Source: Rhizomucor pusillus (lineage: Eukaryota > Mucoromycota > Mucoromycetes > Mucorales > Lichtheimiaceae). From it: a stretch of 64,000 nt of DNA. Position 1 is the stretch's first letter, and each line of letters starts with the position of its first letter. The notes below the pieces were generated by a model. That model ran no database searches. It saw only the letters and a program-made list of their open reading frames with translations, and was not told where the DNA came from. Location of the stretch: NCBI GenBank assembly GCA_900175165.2, contig FWWN02000524.1, positions 62,001 to 126,000 of the forward strand. The letters run 5' to 3'. A program made the translations under genes and the position numbers. Positions 23,420 to 35,487 of this stretch are shown here, piece by piece.

Positions 23420-26012
23420 ATGAATGCTCCATTCTCCTTCTCGCAACAGGTACTTTTGCTTGCTCCAGTAATCACAACCTCTGTGCAGCCTTGTTGACCA
23501 TACAACCTGAAAAAGCTTGCGGCAGTTGCAGCGGATGCGTCCCAGTTCCTTCGGCAATCCGCAGGTCGCCGCTTTGCGTCAAAGCAAGCTCAGCTGCAAC
23601 GATACCGAATCTTGGTATGGATCAATATTTCACGGAAAAAAAGAAACGCATTCTTAATCCGTTTTATTTACCTTGTCAGCTTCCCGACTGCATCAAACGA
23701 GCCGATCAACAATTGCTTAACGACGCAGCTGCAGACGCAACACGCATCTTGAAATCGCGACCGTCCCTTGCGTACCTTCAACGACGTCCGTTTTCGTCGT
23801 CGGCGAGCTCATCCATCTCGTTTCGATTTGTTAATCACCGTCGACTGCTAAAGTTGGAGCAGGAAGCCAATCTGTTCTCCCAGGACGCAAAGCGACAGGC
23901 GGCCCTGTACAGAGTATGATGTTTTTTGATCCATTGCAAGGAAGAAAAAATACTGACGATCCATTTCAGGAATGGATGAGGGCAAAGAATCCACAGGCAG
24001 TGATTGCACGTTTTGAACGAGGCAACTTTAACCACAATGAAGAGTGTTGGCAGCTATACATTGCAGCGTTGGCGCAGACAGGCCAGGCAGAATCAATCTT
24101 ACCTCGTATCATGCAAAAGTTGGAAGCATCTCTCGAAGCTGGAGGAGCAAAGAGTAAGTTTGTCATTGCTGGGTTTATCGACACAGATGTGAAAGATATC
24201 TCACGCGCGATTATCAGGCGAGACAGTGTTGCCTACGGAAGTGTTGCAGCAGCTCGCAGCGAGGAAAGGAGGACGATTAGCCACAGCAGAGGGCGTGACG
24301 TTACCCCAAGGAGCTGGAAGCAAGGATAAGCCGGTTTATGTCATTGTGGAAGAAGGTATAAAGGATAATTAAAGGTCGAATATAACTGAAATACGGGATG
24401 AAACTCACGATACTGCATAGCCAAGAAATACATGGTTTGGCGAGTGCTTCGATGGGTCGGATTGACAGTCACCTACGCGTTTTGTATCCTGACGTTCCTA
24501 TCGTTGGCGCTCGAGAACTCTGGATTGTTGAAAACAACGACGTCGCAGGTCGAGTTTGAACCAAGCAACCAAAAAATCGTACGATTCGACGACGTACAAG
24601 GCGTCGACGAGGCCAAACACGAATTGGAGGAAATCGTGCAATTCTTGAAAAACCCACAAAAGTTCACTGAATTGGGAGGCAAATTACCAAAAGGTGTGCT
24701 TTTGACTGGACCTCCAGGAACTGGTAAAACTATGCTGGCTAGAGCTGTTGCTGGAGAAGCCGGTGTTCCGTTCTTTTTCATGAGCGGCAGTGAATTTGAC
24801 GAAATGTACGTCGGTGTCGGTGCACGACGCGTGCGCGAATTATTCGGTAAGCGCGAAGCTTGATAGAAACGAAAGATATGTTTGTCTCTAAACATTTCTG
24901 TGGTAGCTGCTGCGAGAGCGAAAGCACCAAGCATCGTATTCATTGACGAAATTGATGCCATTGGATCCAAAAGAAATCCAAAGGACCAATCGTACATGCG
25001 CCAGACTCTGAATCAGCTGCTTGTAGACTTGGATGGATTTTCACAGACCGAAGGCGTGATCTTCATCGCTGCAACCAACTTTCCCGAGTTATTAGACAAA
25101 GCATTGGTGCGACCGGGAAGATTTGATCGACACGTTAATGTCCCGCTTCCAGACGTGCGCGGTCGTATTGAGATTCTGAAACATCACATGAAGGAGATTC
25201 AAGTGGAAAGCTCTGTGGATGTTAGCGTTATTGCACGAGGCACGCCCGGCTTCAGCGGTGCGGACTTGGCGAATCTGGTGAACATTGCGGCCATCCGAGC
25301 GAGCCGGGAAGGCTGCAAGGAAGTCACATTGAACCACATGGAATTTGCAAAGGATAAGATTTTGATGGGAGCCGAGCGTCGGTCTGCGGTGATCACAGAT
25401 GAGAGTAAAAGATTAACAGCATACCACGAGGGAGGACATGCTTTGGTTGCTTATTATACCCCCGGTGCTATGCCATTACACAAAGCAACCATCATGCCCC
25501 GAGGATCAGCACTTGGTGTAACAGTTCAATTGCCCGAAATGGATAAGGTACGGCAGATCTAATGTGCCTGTACCGAATCAGAAACTCTAACAAGATTTGT
25601 GCAGGACTCTTACACGAAACGCGAATTCACCGCCATGATAGATGTGTGCATGGGTGGACGTGTAGCCGAAGAGATGGTGTTTGGTGTTGACAATGTCACG
25701 AGCGGTGCACACAGCGATATTGTAAAGGCGACGGACGTAGCCAAGAAGATGGTGCGATACTATGGAATGAGCGACGAGGTCGGACCCATTGCTCACGATG
25801 ACGAGGATATGCAACTGCTCAGCGCATACACAAAGCAATTGATTGAAACGGAGATTAAGAAACTGGTCGATTCTTCAGAGAAGAGGGCCAGAGAACTTTT
25901 GAATAACCATCGCGAGGAACTGGATCGATTGGCAAATGCATTGATAGAGTACGAGACATTATCATACCAAGAAATCGTAGACATTTTGGCCGGCAAGCCA
26001 ATCTCTCGGTAG
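23420..26012 (+). CDS. yme1: i-AAA mitochondrial protease Yme1 (FtsH family)
   Basis: Exons 23420..23449, 23516..23614, 23680..23913, 23970..24153, 24218..24355, 24421..24846, 24907..25547 and 25605..26012 encode 719 residues (yeast Yme1 is 747). The presequence contains LQRRPFSSS. One span ([17 protein letters not shown]) precedes the AAA domain: Walker A GPPGTGKT, Walker B IVFIDEID, and RPGRFDRHV in the second region of homology. The zinc protease motif is HEGGH, with a later Asp in the M41 domain. It degrades intermembrane-space-facing inner-membrane proteins. The first two exons are less certain: they were chosen because they give typical intron sizes and one frame into the conserved N-terminal domain. 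Confidence 0.93.
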
Positions 26013-26439
26013 AAGAGAAAACAAGAATATCCAGTCTTTTTATTGTTTTTTTTTCATCTTACGACGATTTGCATTGCATGCTAACGAAATAATAATCGAT
26101 AACAAAAAAAAGTTTTAACTCTCTCTCACACACATCCACACTGCATATTCGCACACTCTTCTTCCACTTTCTTTTTCTTCACTTTTCCTCTCTTTTTTTT
26201 GCTTACTTTAACTTTACTTTTCTCCTTTCCTTCTTTAGCAGTTTTCTTGTTGGGTTGGAATTCATGAATTCCTTGCCTTCTCCCCCTGGGCGGTGTGGTG
26301 ACAGGTAAAAGTAGCAAGCAGCAGCAGCAGCAGGGGTTACTGGGTTGGCTGCTGAAGGGTCCCAGACAAGACGCCCTTCCCTTCCCCCAACTTCTTGAGC
26401 TGCTGCCTTTTCTGCTCACTGAAACTGAACTCGACTTAC
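26013..26439. other. intergenic: Yme1 3' flank and GATA-gene promoter
   Basis: Strongly pyrimidine-rich from about 26110 to 26240, then a CAG-rich patch near 26310-26335. No supported gene. Confidence 0.5.
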
Positions 26440-27488
26440 ATGAACAGTTCAAATGAGGATGATCATCCCCCGATCTTGCCTCCCATTAGAGAGTCGGCAA
26501 GCCAAGTTGCAGGAGGTCCACCGCTGACCTTGCCACCCATACAGACATCTCAATCAAGAACTGACGTGACGCTTGTAAGTTTCTGTTGTTCTCCATACTA
26601 CTCTGAGACCCAAATTTTAATTCTACTATTTTTCTGCACAAAAAAGCCTATTACAATTTGCACATCACTTTTACAAGATATGGAACGACTTAAAGTCAAC
26701 TGGAACTTTACGACCGAGCAAGAGCGCCAGACCCAATTTGACCACCTTTCCGAGCGGGCCTTTGAATTGCTACGTACGCTGCAGCGATGTGAAGAGGTAA
26801 CGGTGAAGACGCGATGTAGAAAAAGCTTCAGATGTTTGAATACGGAATCTGGTTTGCGTTTTAGCGCGACGATTATCAGATGATACGGAGAGCTCGTAAT
26901 CTGCAAGATACAGGCGTTGTTAGACAAACGTATCGAAGGCGCAGTGTATGGAGAAGGGTTTCTAGAATATTTTTTTGCTTTTTTCGCACAACTGTACTAA
27001 CAACGGGGATTATGCATGCCGTTACAGAAAAAGTCCACGTGAGTAACCAAACCTTATTGTCTCGTGTGAGAGATATATGCTAACACCGACTTGTACTGCA
27101 GAGTAGGGCACCGGTGCCATTCGTGCCAGACAACTGAAACTCCAGAGTGGCGCAGAGGGCCGGATGGAGCTCGGACGTTATGCAACGCGTGCGGTTTACG
27201 TGAGTTGTTTAAAGCTTCTCTCTTTTCTTCTCTTCCTCCTTCTCGTTTCACGTTATTGACCCTTATTTTTTTTCCATGCAAGACTACTCGAAACTCCTGC
27301 GGAAGGGGTCCGTCACGGTGCAATCCACGAATCCACGGAATATAACAGGCGTCGGCAGCAGCAGCAGATCTGAGCGCATGTTCTTTGAATACCCCGCTCC
27401 CCACATAATGAGAAATGATCCGAGATACCCGGACAGAATGGCAGTTGCTCTTATGCCCCAACCCAATCCAACTGATCAACCGCCCTAA
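26440..27488 (+). CDS. GATA-type zinc-finger transcription factor, NsdD-like
   Basis: Exons 26440..26574, 26647..26796, 26865..26945, 27028..27038, 27102..27199 and 27283..27488 encode 226 residues. A Pro-rich start is followed by a helical region (about residues 65-120, [20 protein letters not shown]). One zinc finger follows: CHSC-x18-CNAC with [15 protein letters not shown] and GLHYSKLLRK. The 18-residue loop is the class IVb form seen in NsdD and WC-2. The absence of a PAS domain and the N-terminal helix favour NsdD-like (sexual development or morphogenesis regulator in Aspergillus). Exon 4 has only 11 nt. The exon 2 acceptor is weak (purine-rich), so its start is the least certain point. 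Confidence 0.85.
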
Positions 27489-27719
27489 ACCTATGATATG
27501 ATTCAATGTTATTAAAGTAAAAAACACCAACCCTATGCTTTACCATGGACGATCGATCGATCCTGCTGCAGATGCGGCTGGGGGTAAATGTGTGTGTATG
27601 CATATGCATAGGGGATGCGCCCCGGCCAAGCAACGCAGTACACAAAGCCAAGCTGCTGCCAAGTTTCCCTGGTACTCGGAAAAAATTGGGCTTTATTTCT
27701 TTCCCTTTTCACTCTCGAC

Positions 27720-28152
27720 ATGACCATACCGTATACCGGCAGAGACATTGCTCTCTTTGTCATTGCATTCTTCTTCCCTCCTCTGGCAGTGCTCATTCGA
27801 CGCGGGTGCGGAATTGACTTTCTCATTAACGTCTGCCTTACGCTTTTGGGTGCCGGTTAGTACAAACAAAAGAACCTGCCGGGGAGTGTATGTATAGTAT
27901 TCACTGAATATCATTGCCGCCCACGTTGTTAGTTCCCGGCATTGTGCATGCATTTTACATTGTTCACAGATACAATGATAACTTTGAAGATATCGAGCGC
28001 GGCGGTCTGCGGTATCAGCCAGTTCCTCCAGAAGAACCGCATCGTGTCGCTTACGGTGCTACTAACAGCGGCAAGTGTTCAATTATAAATGATATAGTTA
28101 AAACACATTGTCTGCAAAAATATGCTAACTATCAGTGTGAATTCTAGGCTAA
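27720..28152 (+). CDS. Pmp3/Sna (UPF0057) small proteolipid membrane protein
   Basis: Exons 27720..27855, 27933..28070 and 28148..28152 encode 92 residues. The family core is complete: a first span (IALFVIAFFFPPLAVLIRRGC), DFLINVCLTLLG, VPGIVHAFYIVH, then a hydrophilic tail with YQPVPPEEP like the Sna2/Sna4 tails of yeast. The last exon gives only GC TAA after a GC-donor intron (gcaagt at 28071, branch-like tgctaact near its end). Reading through would instead add 24 poor-quality residues. These proteins affect membrane potential or sort to the vacuole; the tail PPxE(P) may bind ubiquitin-ligase adaptors (inference). Confidence 0.88.
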
Positions 28153-28702
28153 ACTAGTACTTTACTTTAATAAAGCTACACAGAATTGTCTTTCACGTGT
28201 TGTAATGGACATTCGATATCAAGCAGCCATTGTCTACCTCGTGGAAGAACCTTGCTCGTACGATCTGACAGCATTCCTGACCGATCAGCAGAATATTTGA
28301 TATTTTTAACGACGCTCTATATTCACAAACTATTTAAAATCATCCTTAAGAAGCTGATAATCGGCAGACGTGCACTGAAGTTCGCGCAGCAGCCATGTTG
28401 AGTGCCTATCCAAGCTGGAAATTGCCCAGCTTTGTTCGTTCTCGTAAAACTTGATGTCTATTTCATAGGAATATACATGATTACTTTATTCCTTCCGCAA
28501 ATATCACAAGTGCAAAGCTTCTTTTTGGAAAGCGACTTTTTATTGCTATCCTTCAATGTAACTTGCGCACAGATCCATTTTTGGACAAGTTGCCCCTGAC
28601 ATTACCCTTTGTGGTGGTGGCTTTTTCAATAAATCCGATTTAAGTTGAGCGCTTTTCGCATAAAGTTTCCCAATTTTTTTCGCAGTTTCGTTGATCGCCC
28701 CA
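28153..28702. other. intergenic: 550 bp, no gene supported
   Basis: A+T-rich, with only short frames. It is the upstream flank of the Lsg1 gene. No convincing promoter element was noted. Confidence 0.5.
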
Positions 28703-31123
28703 ATGCCGCAGAAATCGAAAAAGTCAGGAGGAAGCAATCTTGGACGAGCGGTCATCAAGTCTCGGTTCCAAGGCCAGCGCACGTTTGGTGTGAATGAGGG
28801 CAGACTTGTTAGTAGTGCAAAGTGGTGAAGCATATATATCGAGCAGCTTTGCTGACAAAGCCAAACTGCCATGTAGCACACGACCGACACAGAAGAACCA
28901 AAGTGGGTCAAGATGCAGAGTATTACGCAAGAAAACGACTTGGATGCATTTCTTACGACGGCAGAGCTTGCTGGAACCGAGTTTACGGCCGGTACGATGC
29001 GTATATATATATAAAGATAACGGGACGATTGACCTTACACTGGATTGAATATTAGAACGTTTGAACGTCAGGGTGGTTCAGGACACTTACCACAATCCGT
29101 TCTTGCTGTCTGAACAGGAAGAAGAAGCGACGATAAAGAAACATCAGCAGAATTTGGAAAAGTTGACTGTACCTAGACGACCCCCGTGGGATAAATCCAT
29201 GACAGCCGAGCAAGTGCAGCGAAACGAACGAGAGAGTTTTCTGGAATGGAGACGCAGCATGGCTCAGTACGCTGAAAACTGAAAATATAGCTTTTTTTGT
29301 CTTGTGTAAACTGACTGGTCAATGTAGATTGGAAGAGGATCAAGGATTGCTGCTTACACCTTTTGAAAAGAACATCGAAGTGTGGCGGCAACTGTGGCGC
29401 GTCATTGAACGCTCGCAGCTTGTAGTACAGATTGTAGATGCTCGCAACCCGCTTCTTTTCCGCAGCGCAGATTTGGAAAAATACGTCAAGGAAGTAGACC
29501 CGAATAAGAATAACTTGCTGCTCATCAACAAGGCAGATTTTTTGACCGCCAAGCAGAGGTAATGCGAGATGATGAATATTTTATACATATAGTTAGTCTG
29601 ACCCGGTATCTTTTAGACGACTCTGGGCAGATTACTTTGAGGAAAAGGGAATCAGATATACATTTTTCTCAGCTGTGCTTGCATCAAAGAAGCAAGAAGA
29701 GGAACGACTCGCGAGTGAAAAGAAGGAGTTTGAAGAAACATTGAAAGCCGAAACTTCACGAACGATAGAAGATGAAGAGGAATCATCAGAAGAAGAAGAA
29801 CAGGGAAAGGAACAAGGCGAGCAGCAGCAGCAGCAGCAGAAACAACAGGAAAAGAGCACAGCGTTTTCCGTCGCAGAAAAGGATGAATCAGAGGAAATCA
29901 CAGATATCCTGAAAGACACACAATTATCATCGGAAAAGGCACAAGAGCAGCAGCAGGAAGAACTAGAAGAGGAACGCATACGAATCCGTACGACTACCGA
30001 TTTGCTCGACTTGTTGATTGCAGAAACTCCAAAGATTAAAGACGAGGATGATGAAGAGGAAGAAGGAGAACCTAAAGTTGTGATCGGCCTTGTGGGCTAT
30101 CCCAATGTGGGTAAATCAAGCACAATCAATGCACTTATCGGCGAGAAGCGCGTATCTGTATCTTCAACTCCAGGCAAAACCAAGCATTTCCAGACTATCC
30201 ACTTGACACCCAAACTCGTGCTCTGCGACTGTCCCGGTCTAGTTTTCCCAACATTCTCCACCACAAAAGCAGACCAAGTATGCAACGGCGTCTTACCCAT
30301 CGATCAATTGCGAGAACACACGGGCCCGACGGCACTTGTCGCACAACGTATACCAAAGGGTGTATTGGAAGCTACCTATGGTATCCGGATCAGAACACAG
30401 CCGAAAGAAGATGGTGGAACGGGTATTCCTACTAGTTCAGAACTATGCACAGCATATGCCAGTAAGTTACATGGAGATATTTACGAAAAATCAGCAGGTA
30501 CTTAGAAACTGTCTAGTCGCCCGTGGCTACTTTAGATCAAGCCAAGGCAACCCGGATGAAGCTCGCGCTGCACGATACATTCTCAAAGATTATGTGAATG
30601 TAAGTAAAATCATACAGATCCATTGAATGCTTCAACTCATTTATATCCATCCTATCAGGGCAAATTGTTGTACTGCCATCCACCACCTGGACTAGATTCC
30701 GAGGATTTCAATGCCGAGAACCACGCAGCAGCACTCAAGACCCAAAAGAAGCTCGCACCGACAACGCGTGTACCGGCCACGGCACTGAGCTACGTCGCAC
30801 CTGCATCTTCAGAAAACGGCGTTACGCGCGGTTCCAAGACCGAAGCAGTTGACAAGGCATTCTTTAGCCGACACATGGCTGCCCCGAGTGTGCGAGGCAA
30901 AGCAGCGTACTCGATGCGAGGCGGTTTCTCGCGTGTAACGATGTTTCCACATCAGCGCATGGTAGCTGATGACGGCACACCGCTGCCTCAGGGACGAAGG
31001 GAACGCTTGATGATGGTCCAACAGAACGCAGCTGAAGCTGGCTTGCTGCCAGGCAAAAAACACAAGAAGGGCAAGAAGCACGTTAAAGTTAGAAGCGGTG
31101 CCGGATACGACGATTACTCGTAA
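28703..31123 (+). CDS. lsg1: Lsg1, circularly permuted GTPase of 60S maturation
   Basis: Exons 28703..28807, 28877..28991, 29056..29266, 29328..29558, 29617..30461, 30517..30599 and 30659..31123 encode 684 residues. The GTPase motifs are permuted: LLLINKAD (G4) precedes GYPNVGKSSTINAL (G1) and CDCPGL (G3). A long acidic Glu/Gln insert (about residues 265-370) separates them, as in Lsg1. Other matches are VDARNPLLFRS and ARYILKDYVNGKLLYCHPPP. The C-terminus is basic (GKKHKKGKKHVK). Lsg1 releases the export adaptor Nmd3 from cytoplasmic pre-60S subunits. All introns are short GT-AG. Confidence 0.95.
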
Positions 31124-31174
31124 AAAATAAAATATAACCTTTTCCCCTCTCTCTATATTAAGCGGTTGCTTGTA

Positions 31175-32340
31175 TTATATATTCTCTAATTGCATGCGCA
31201 CTTGTTCCAAGACAGGCGTGCATCCTACGTGTAATCTAGATAGCGCCAAGGGATCCGCGCGTGTTGGACCCTTGTTCAGGATAACAATTGGCTTGCTCTG
31301 ATCGTTGGCCAGGCGTACTAGGCGGTACGATGAATATGTTGCTAGTGAGGAGCCGATAACGAGCACGGCGCTGGCATCTTGCACCGATTGTTCAGCCACA
31401 ATACTTTTTTTCGGGTTAACATGTTCTCCAAAGAATACAACGAGTGGTTTCATGAGACGACTGCCGCAGGATTGGCACGGTGGTATATCAAAATCGGTGT
31501 AGTTGACGTTGCTGGGCAGCTCCACATCACCGTCTGGGTTCGTCTGTGGTTTTTCCCCCGTACGTACTAACTTTTGCTGGTACGCGGCCCACGCCGGATT
31601 GCGTGCGTGGATACGATGCTGATAATGTACACGATCGACCGTCGCTTTGCAGTCTAGACATTCTACAAAATACAATGTGCCGTGAAGTTCGGTGAACTTG
31701 TCATCGGTGCCGCCGGCCTTGTGATGGAAACGATCTACGTTTTGGGTAACGACATGCTGTATGTATCCACGTTCTACGAGCCAAGTGATGGCATAATGCG
31801 ATGGATTGGGTCGTGCGTTGGCCATTTGAGACCATCCAAGATATCCGCGTGCCCAGTATCTCTTTCGAAAGTCTTCTGACGAAATAAACTCGGGATAGAA
31901 AATCGGACGATGCTCTGGATTCGTAATATAGGTGCCCTGTTCCCCCAAAGCCCCCATTCAATGTGAGCATTATATTCTGCAGCAGGAATAATACTACAAT
32001 TAGTCATCACCTGTTCTCCACGATAGTCTGGTACCCCAGAGTCAGTCGAAATTCCTGTGAGCAGCGCCCATTTTAGTATTTTCTTCTTTTTTCCCAGCAA
32101 GGTATACCTAAACTCACCAGCTCCAGTGAGTACAAGCACTCGGCCTGCATGGGACTCGAAGAACCGAGTCAAAATGTCTGCAGCTTCGGTGGAATCGGTA
32201 ATTGGTGGAATGAGGCTAGCTGGGACGTTGTCTGTCTTGAGATCAGGTATCCGTATAGAAGCTCCAGAAGGCGCTCGGTAACATCGCCGCATAGCTGGTA
32301 GTATTCGTTTGTTGGCAGCACATTGTCTCAACAGTAACAT
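31175..32340 (-). CDS. Mitochondrial-type sirtuin, SIRT4-like class II
   Basis: Exons 32340..32118, 32054..32011 and 31936..31175 encode 342 residues. The N-terminus (MLLLRQCAANKRILPAMRR) resembles a mitochondrial presequence. NAD-binding blocks: GAGISTDSGVPDYRG, TQNVDRFHHKAG, catalytic His in ELHGT, FFGEHVNP and GSSLATYSSYRL. The zinc site is CLDC ... CQSCG. YWARGYLGW and ILNKGPTRAD place it with SIRT4, known for ADP-ribosyl and lipoamidase or acyl-lysine activities in mitochondria. It is divergent from the next gene with only 102 bp between start codons. Confidence 0.92.
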
Positions 32341-32442
32341 TTGCGGCGGGAAAAGAGAACAAATGGTGCATGAAAATCGTTCGGTGAGCCCGATCGATGA
32401 CTGCTGCTGCCGCCCGGACCCTTTCTTTGTTTCTTTCCTGAA

Positions 32443-32925
32443 ATGGCAGCATCATCATCCACGCGAAATTCTTTACTAGCGGCAGCTCTTGCTATATGCC
32501 TAACTGCTGGAGGTGCATACTATCTAGTAAAACAGGATCAACGCGTAAAGCGGCGGAAACGAGCACGCGCGGCAGAGAAAGCAGCCATGCAACTGCTGCA
32601 ACAAGTGAGCAACGATAGACGAGAACTTTTAGAAAGCCACCACAACAACAACAAGGACACCGTGCCTGAACGTCGAGAATACGCAGTAGCATACTGCAAT
32701 GAGATGCTGTTAAGACTTTTGGAGAGACTGGATGCAATCCAGCCGCGCGCTGCCATCATGGAAAATTGCAGCGATGGAGATACGCCTACACCGTTTGAAG
32801 AATCGCTGATTGATAATGTAAAACGACGAAAGCGCAAGCTTATTGAACGCATAAATCAAGACTTTGAGCAAATTGATCAAGGGGCCCGAAAGCATAATAG
32901 AGAGGCAACACAGCAAAGTCTGTGA
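32443..32925 (+). CDS. Snl1-like membrane BAG-domain Hsp70 cofactor
   Basis: An intronless gene of 160 residues, close to yeast Snl1 (159). It has an N-terminal membrane span (SLLAAALAICLTAGGAYYLV) followed by a strongly basic stretch (KRRKRARAAEK). A helical C-terminal half fits a BAG domain: LLRLLERLDAIQ and later NVKRRKRKLIERINQDFEQID. BAG domains trigger nucleotide release from Hsp70; Snl1 does so at the ER and nuclear envelope and also binds ribosomes. The BAG call rests on pattern and architecture and is not certain. Confidence 0.7.
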   Translation: MAASSSTRNSLLAAALAICLTAGGAYYLVKQDQRVKRRKRARAAEKAAMQLLQQVSNDRRELLESHHNNNKDTVPERREYAVAYCNEMLLRLLERLDAIQPRAAIMENCSDGDTPTPFEESLIDNVKRRKRKLIERINQDFEQIDQGARKHNREATQQSL

Positions 32926-33327
32926 GATGAAGTATTTTCAAGATGCCCGTTACACGCCACATGCGCTGCAGCAGATTTATATAGACCACCCATATATAAT
33001 GTACATCAATTCATTTCCTTGTATGAATCATCTCATACCATTTCTTGAAGAAGCGTCATTGCTATCAATAATGGCAAAGTAATGCCCTGCTGTCAATGAT
33101 ATGGCTTCCTTCACTGCTAAGAGCGCCCACTTTTTTTGTTGCATGCGACTCCCAGTTTTTGCCCAATAAATTTCTGTGGCCGCCGGCGTCATTCATGCAG
33201 CTCTCTTCTTTTTTTGTTCTTCCCTCTCCTCCTCCAACCTTTTTTCCCTTTTAGCCCTACGAGAGCCAAAGAAAGTAGAGAAAAACCTCCCTATGGCACA
33301 GGTAACTTTGCTAGTCCCACTAACCAA
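32926..33327. other. intergenic: BAG-gene 3' flank and promoter of the PSP1-domain gene
   Basis: Contains a pyrimidine-rich tract (33200-33255). A second in-frame-looking ATG at 33293 (MAQ followed by a good gtaact donor) offers an alternative first exon for the downstream gene. No separate gene is seen. Confidence 0.4.
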
Positions 33328-34575
33328 ATGGCGCTCATCGATTCACAAGTATATTTTCGGTTCCTGTACTAGACTCAACAGTTCACGGGCGTGAGTTGAT
33401 AAAGGGCTATAGTACGAGCAAGCTGGTTTTACGTGAGATCTGATATACTCTTTGCCTCTGTTTCTGAATAGACGGGAACCGTTGTGCGCGGCGAAGAAAT
33501 AGAGTATAGCGAGGACGATGACAGCTGGAAAGCCGTGGGAAGTCCGCCGCGTCGAGCAAGTGTGTCGACGCCACTGTGCATAAATACATCCACAGCGAGT
33601 CGACGCGGGTCCACTTCGTCGGACTGGGATTCTTTCGGCGGTCTCCAATGGGATATTCTAAAAGAGACAGTAGCACCACGCGATATTTTGAGTGTGCCGA
33701 TGGTTCCGAATGTGCCTCTTGAACCCTCCTACCGCCAGCAACGTAGTCTCTCTTTCTCGATGGGTCAGGACCCTTCCACCTTTGGATACGACGACTACAG
33801 CGATAAATCAACAACCCTAGCGACAATGCGTGAAGAGGATGAAGATAATTACGGGTTCTCTTCTCGTAGCCTCGGCGGCGGAGCGATAGCTGCTACTGCT
33901 ACTGCTGCTGCTGCTGCTTCTCGTGTAAGATCACAATCGTCCGAGGCAGCCTTCCATCCACGGCACTCTTTACGACGATGGTCAGAACAAAGCACGCCCT
34001 TCATGTGGCAAACGCCAGATATCTTTGAAAACCCTTTCTATCCACCGCGATCCGATCCGGACAAGATCGCTGCTTCTGGGTAAAAAGACCATGTTCTAGA
34101 CATCAAAAGAGAACCGCTGATGTATTCGAGTGTAGCTTTTTCCAACGCAGAGACTCTCTCTCCTCCATTGCAACCCCCCCAACATCGCTTCAAGAGTCTC
34201 TTGTTGGCAGTAGTAGTAAGCAACAGCAGCAACATCGACCATCATTGTCGCCGCTATCCCCCTTACCGCCGCCTTCGTTGCATCAACCTTCGCCGCTGCC
34301 TTCACCGGCACCCGCTGCAATGACGCCCAATGCAAGCAACGTTGCTAACCCATTCACGCAGCTCCAAAAAGTGCCCGAGGAAGAACAGCCAGTTAAAAAA
34401 AAATCGATTTACATGGTCGAGTTCAAAGCCGGGCGTACGGATTTCTTTTACAGTCCTCAAGAATTGCAGGTTGGTGACCTTGTTATTGTGGAGGCAGACC
34501 GCGGCAGAGATCTCGGCAAAGTAGCCATGAATGACTTGACCGAAGAACAAATTACGTTGCTTCAATCCCAAAAAG

Positions 34576-34609
<34 letters not shown>

Positions 34610-35191
34610 GCAGCAGAGCGATGCAGCAGCAGAGATAGGCTGCGATCATGCGACCGCCACCAAGAATAATAACAACAACAACAATGGCGGCAGCCTGGAT
34701 AGTCTCAAACGCATCCATCGGCTTGCTGCTCCTGATGAAATCAACCAATTGCTATCCAAGAAACAAGACGAGCACCGCGCGCTTTCTGTTTGCCAGCAAA
34801 AGATTAAACAGCGCAAATTGCGGATGGAAGTTGTAGATGCAGAGTACCAATGGTAAAGTACACACACACGTGATTCTTCCATCTGCCAAATTTCATGTTG
34901 GTGACTTGGCTCGTAGGGATCGTCGAAAGCTGACCTTTTACTTTATTGCTGAGAAACGCATTGATTTTCGTGAACTTGTCAGAGAATTATTCAAGGTCTA
35001 CAAGACGAGAATTTGGATGCACGTATTGCTTTTTCTTTAAAGCCTTTCTTTTTGAATCGTTTACTGATATTTGGGCTTGAATGGACAGGTGCGCCGTAAA
35101 CCCCACAACGACAAACCACAAGTCTTCGAATAACATCAATCACAGCAAGAGCAGCAGCAGCAATTCCAATAACAGTAACAAAGACTTCTGA
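33328..35191 (+). CDS. PSP1 C-terminal-domain protein
   Basis: Exons 33328..33348, 33472..34079, 34136..34852, 34917..35018 and 35089..35191 encode about 516 residues. The first about 330 are Ser/Pro-rich and disordered (RRDSLSS and similar phospho-site-like runs). The conserved domain begins [20 protein letters not shown], continues with [36 protein letters not shown] and ends TRIWMCAVNP. It is interrupted by a poly-Gln and poly-Asn insert. The domain is shared with yeast Psp1 and bacterial RicT/YaaT; its role in fungi is unclear (P-body and polymerase-suppressor links in yeast). The last intron must use a GC donor (gcacgt at 35019) to make M-C-A-V-N-P. The tiny first exon is tentative. Confidence 0.85.
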
Positions 35192-35487
35192 TTGTTGCAA
35201 AGGATACCTTTCCAGTACGCTCGTTTATATCCGACGTTTATTCTTGCCACCACAAGTCATTTCTTTTGACCCGTCCCCTTCCCTCCATGAATTGGTCGTC
35301 ACTTGTTGCAAACCACAAGATTCTATACATCCCTTTTTACAAAGCTTTATACAAAATCCAAAAAAGAATATATTATACACAGCAAAAAGCGCACATAGCG
35401 ATTCTGATCTCCAGTTTACCACTATTTTGCCCCTTTTTTCTTGTCCAGAATCCTCTCGGGTTGGCATTACAGATCAGAAGCAAACAT

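Noticed and set aside
22960..23919. 319-codon plus-strand frame over the Yme1 5' end
   Set aside because: It fuses antisense of the LEA-like gene, introns and the real exon 3 of Yme1. The spliced model gives typical introns and a better presequence.
26126..26452. Lys-rich minus-strand frame
   Set aside because: Arises from a long pyrimidine tract in the Yme1-GATA intergenic region.
29632..29979. Cys/Ser-rich minus-strand frame resembling a metallothionein or secreted peptide
   Set aside because: Antisense of the Glu/Gln/Lys-rich acidic insert of Lsg1, where GAA and CAG codons read as TTC and CTG/TGC on the other strand.
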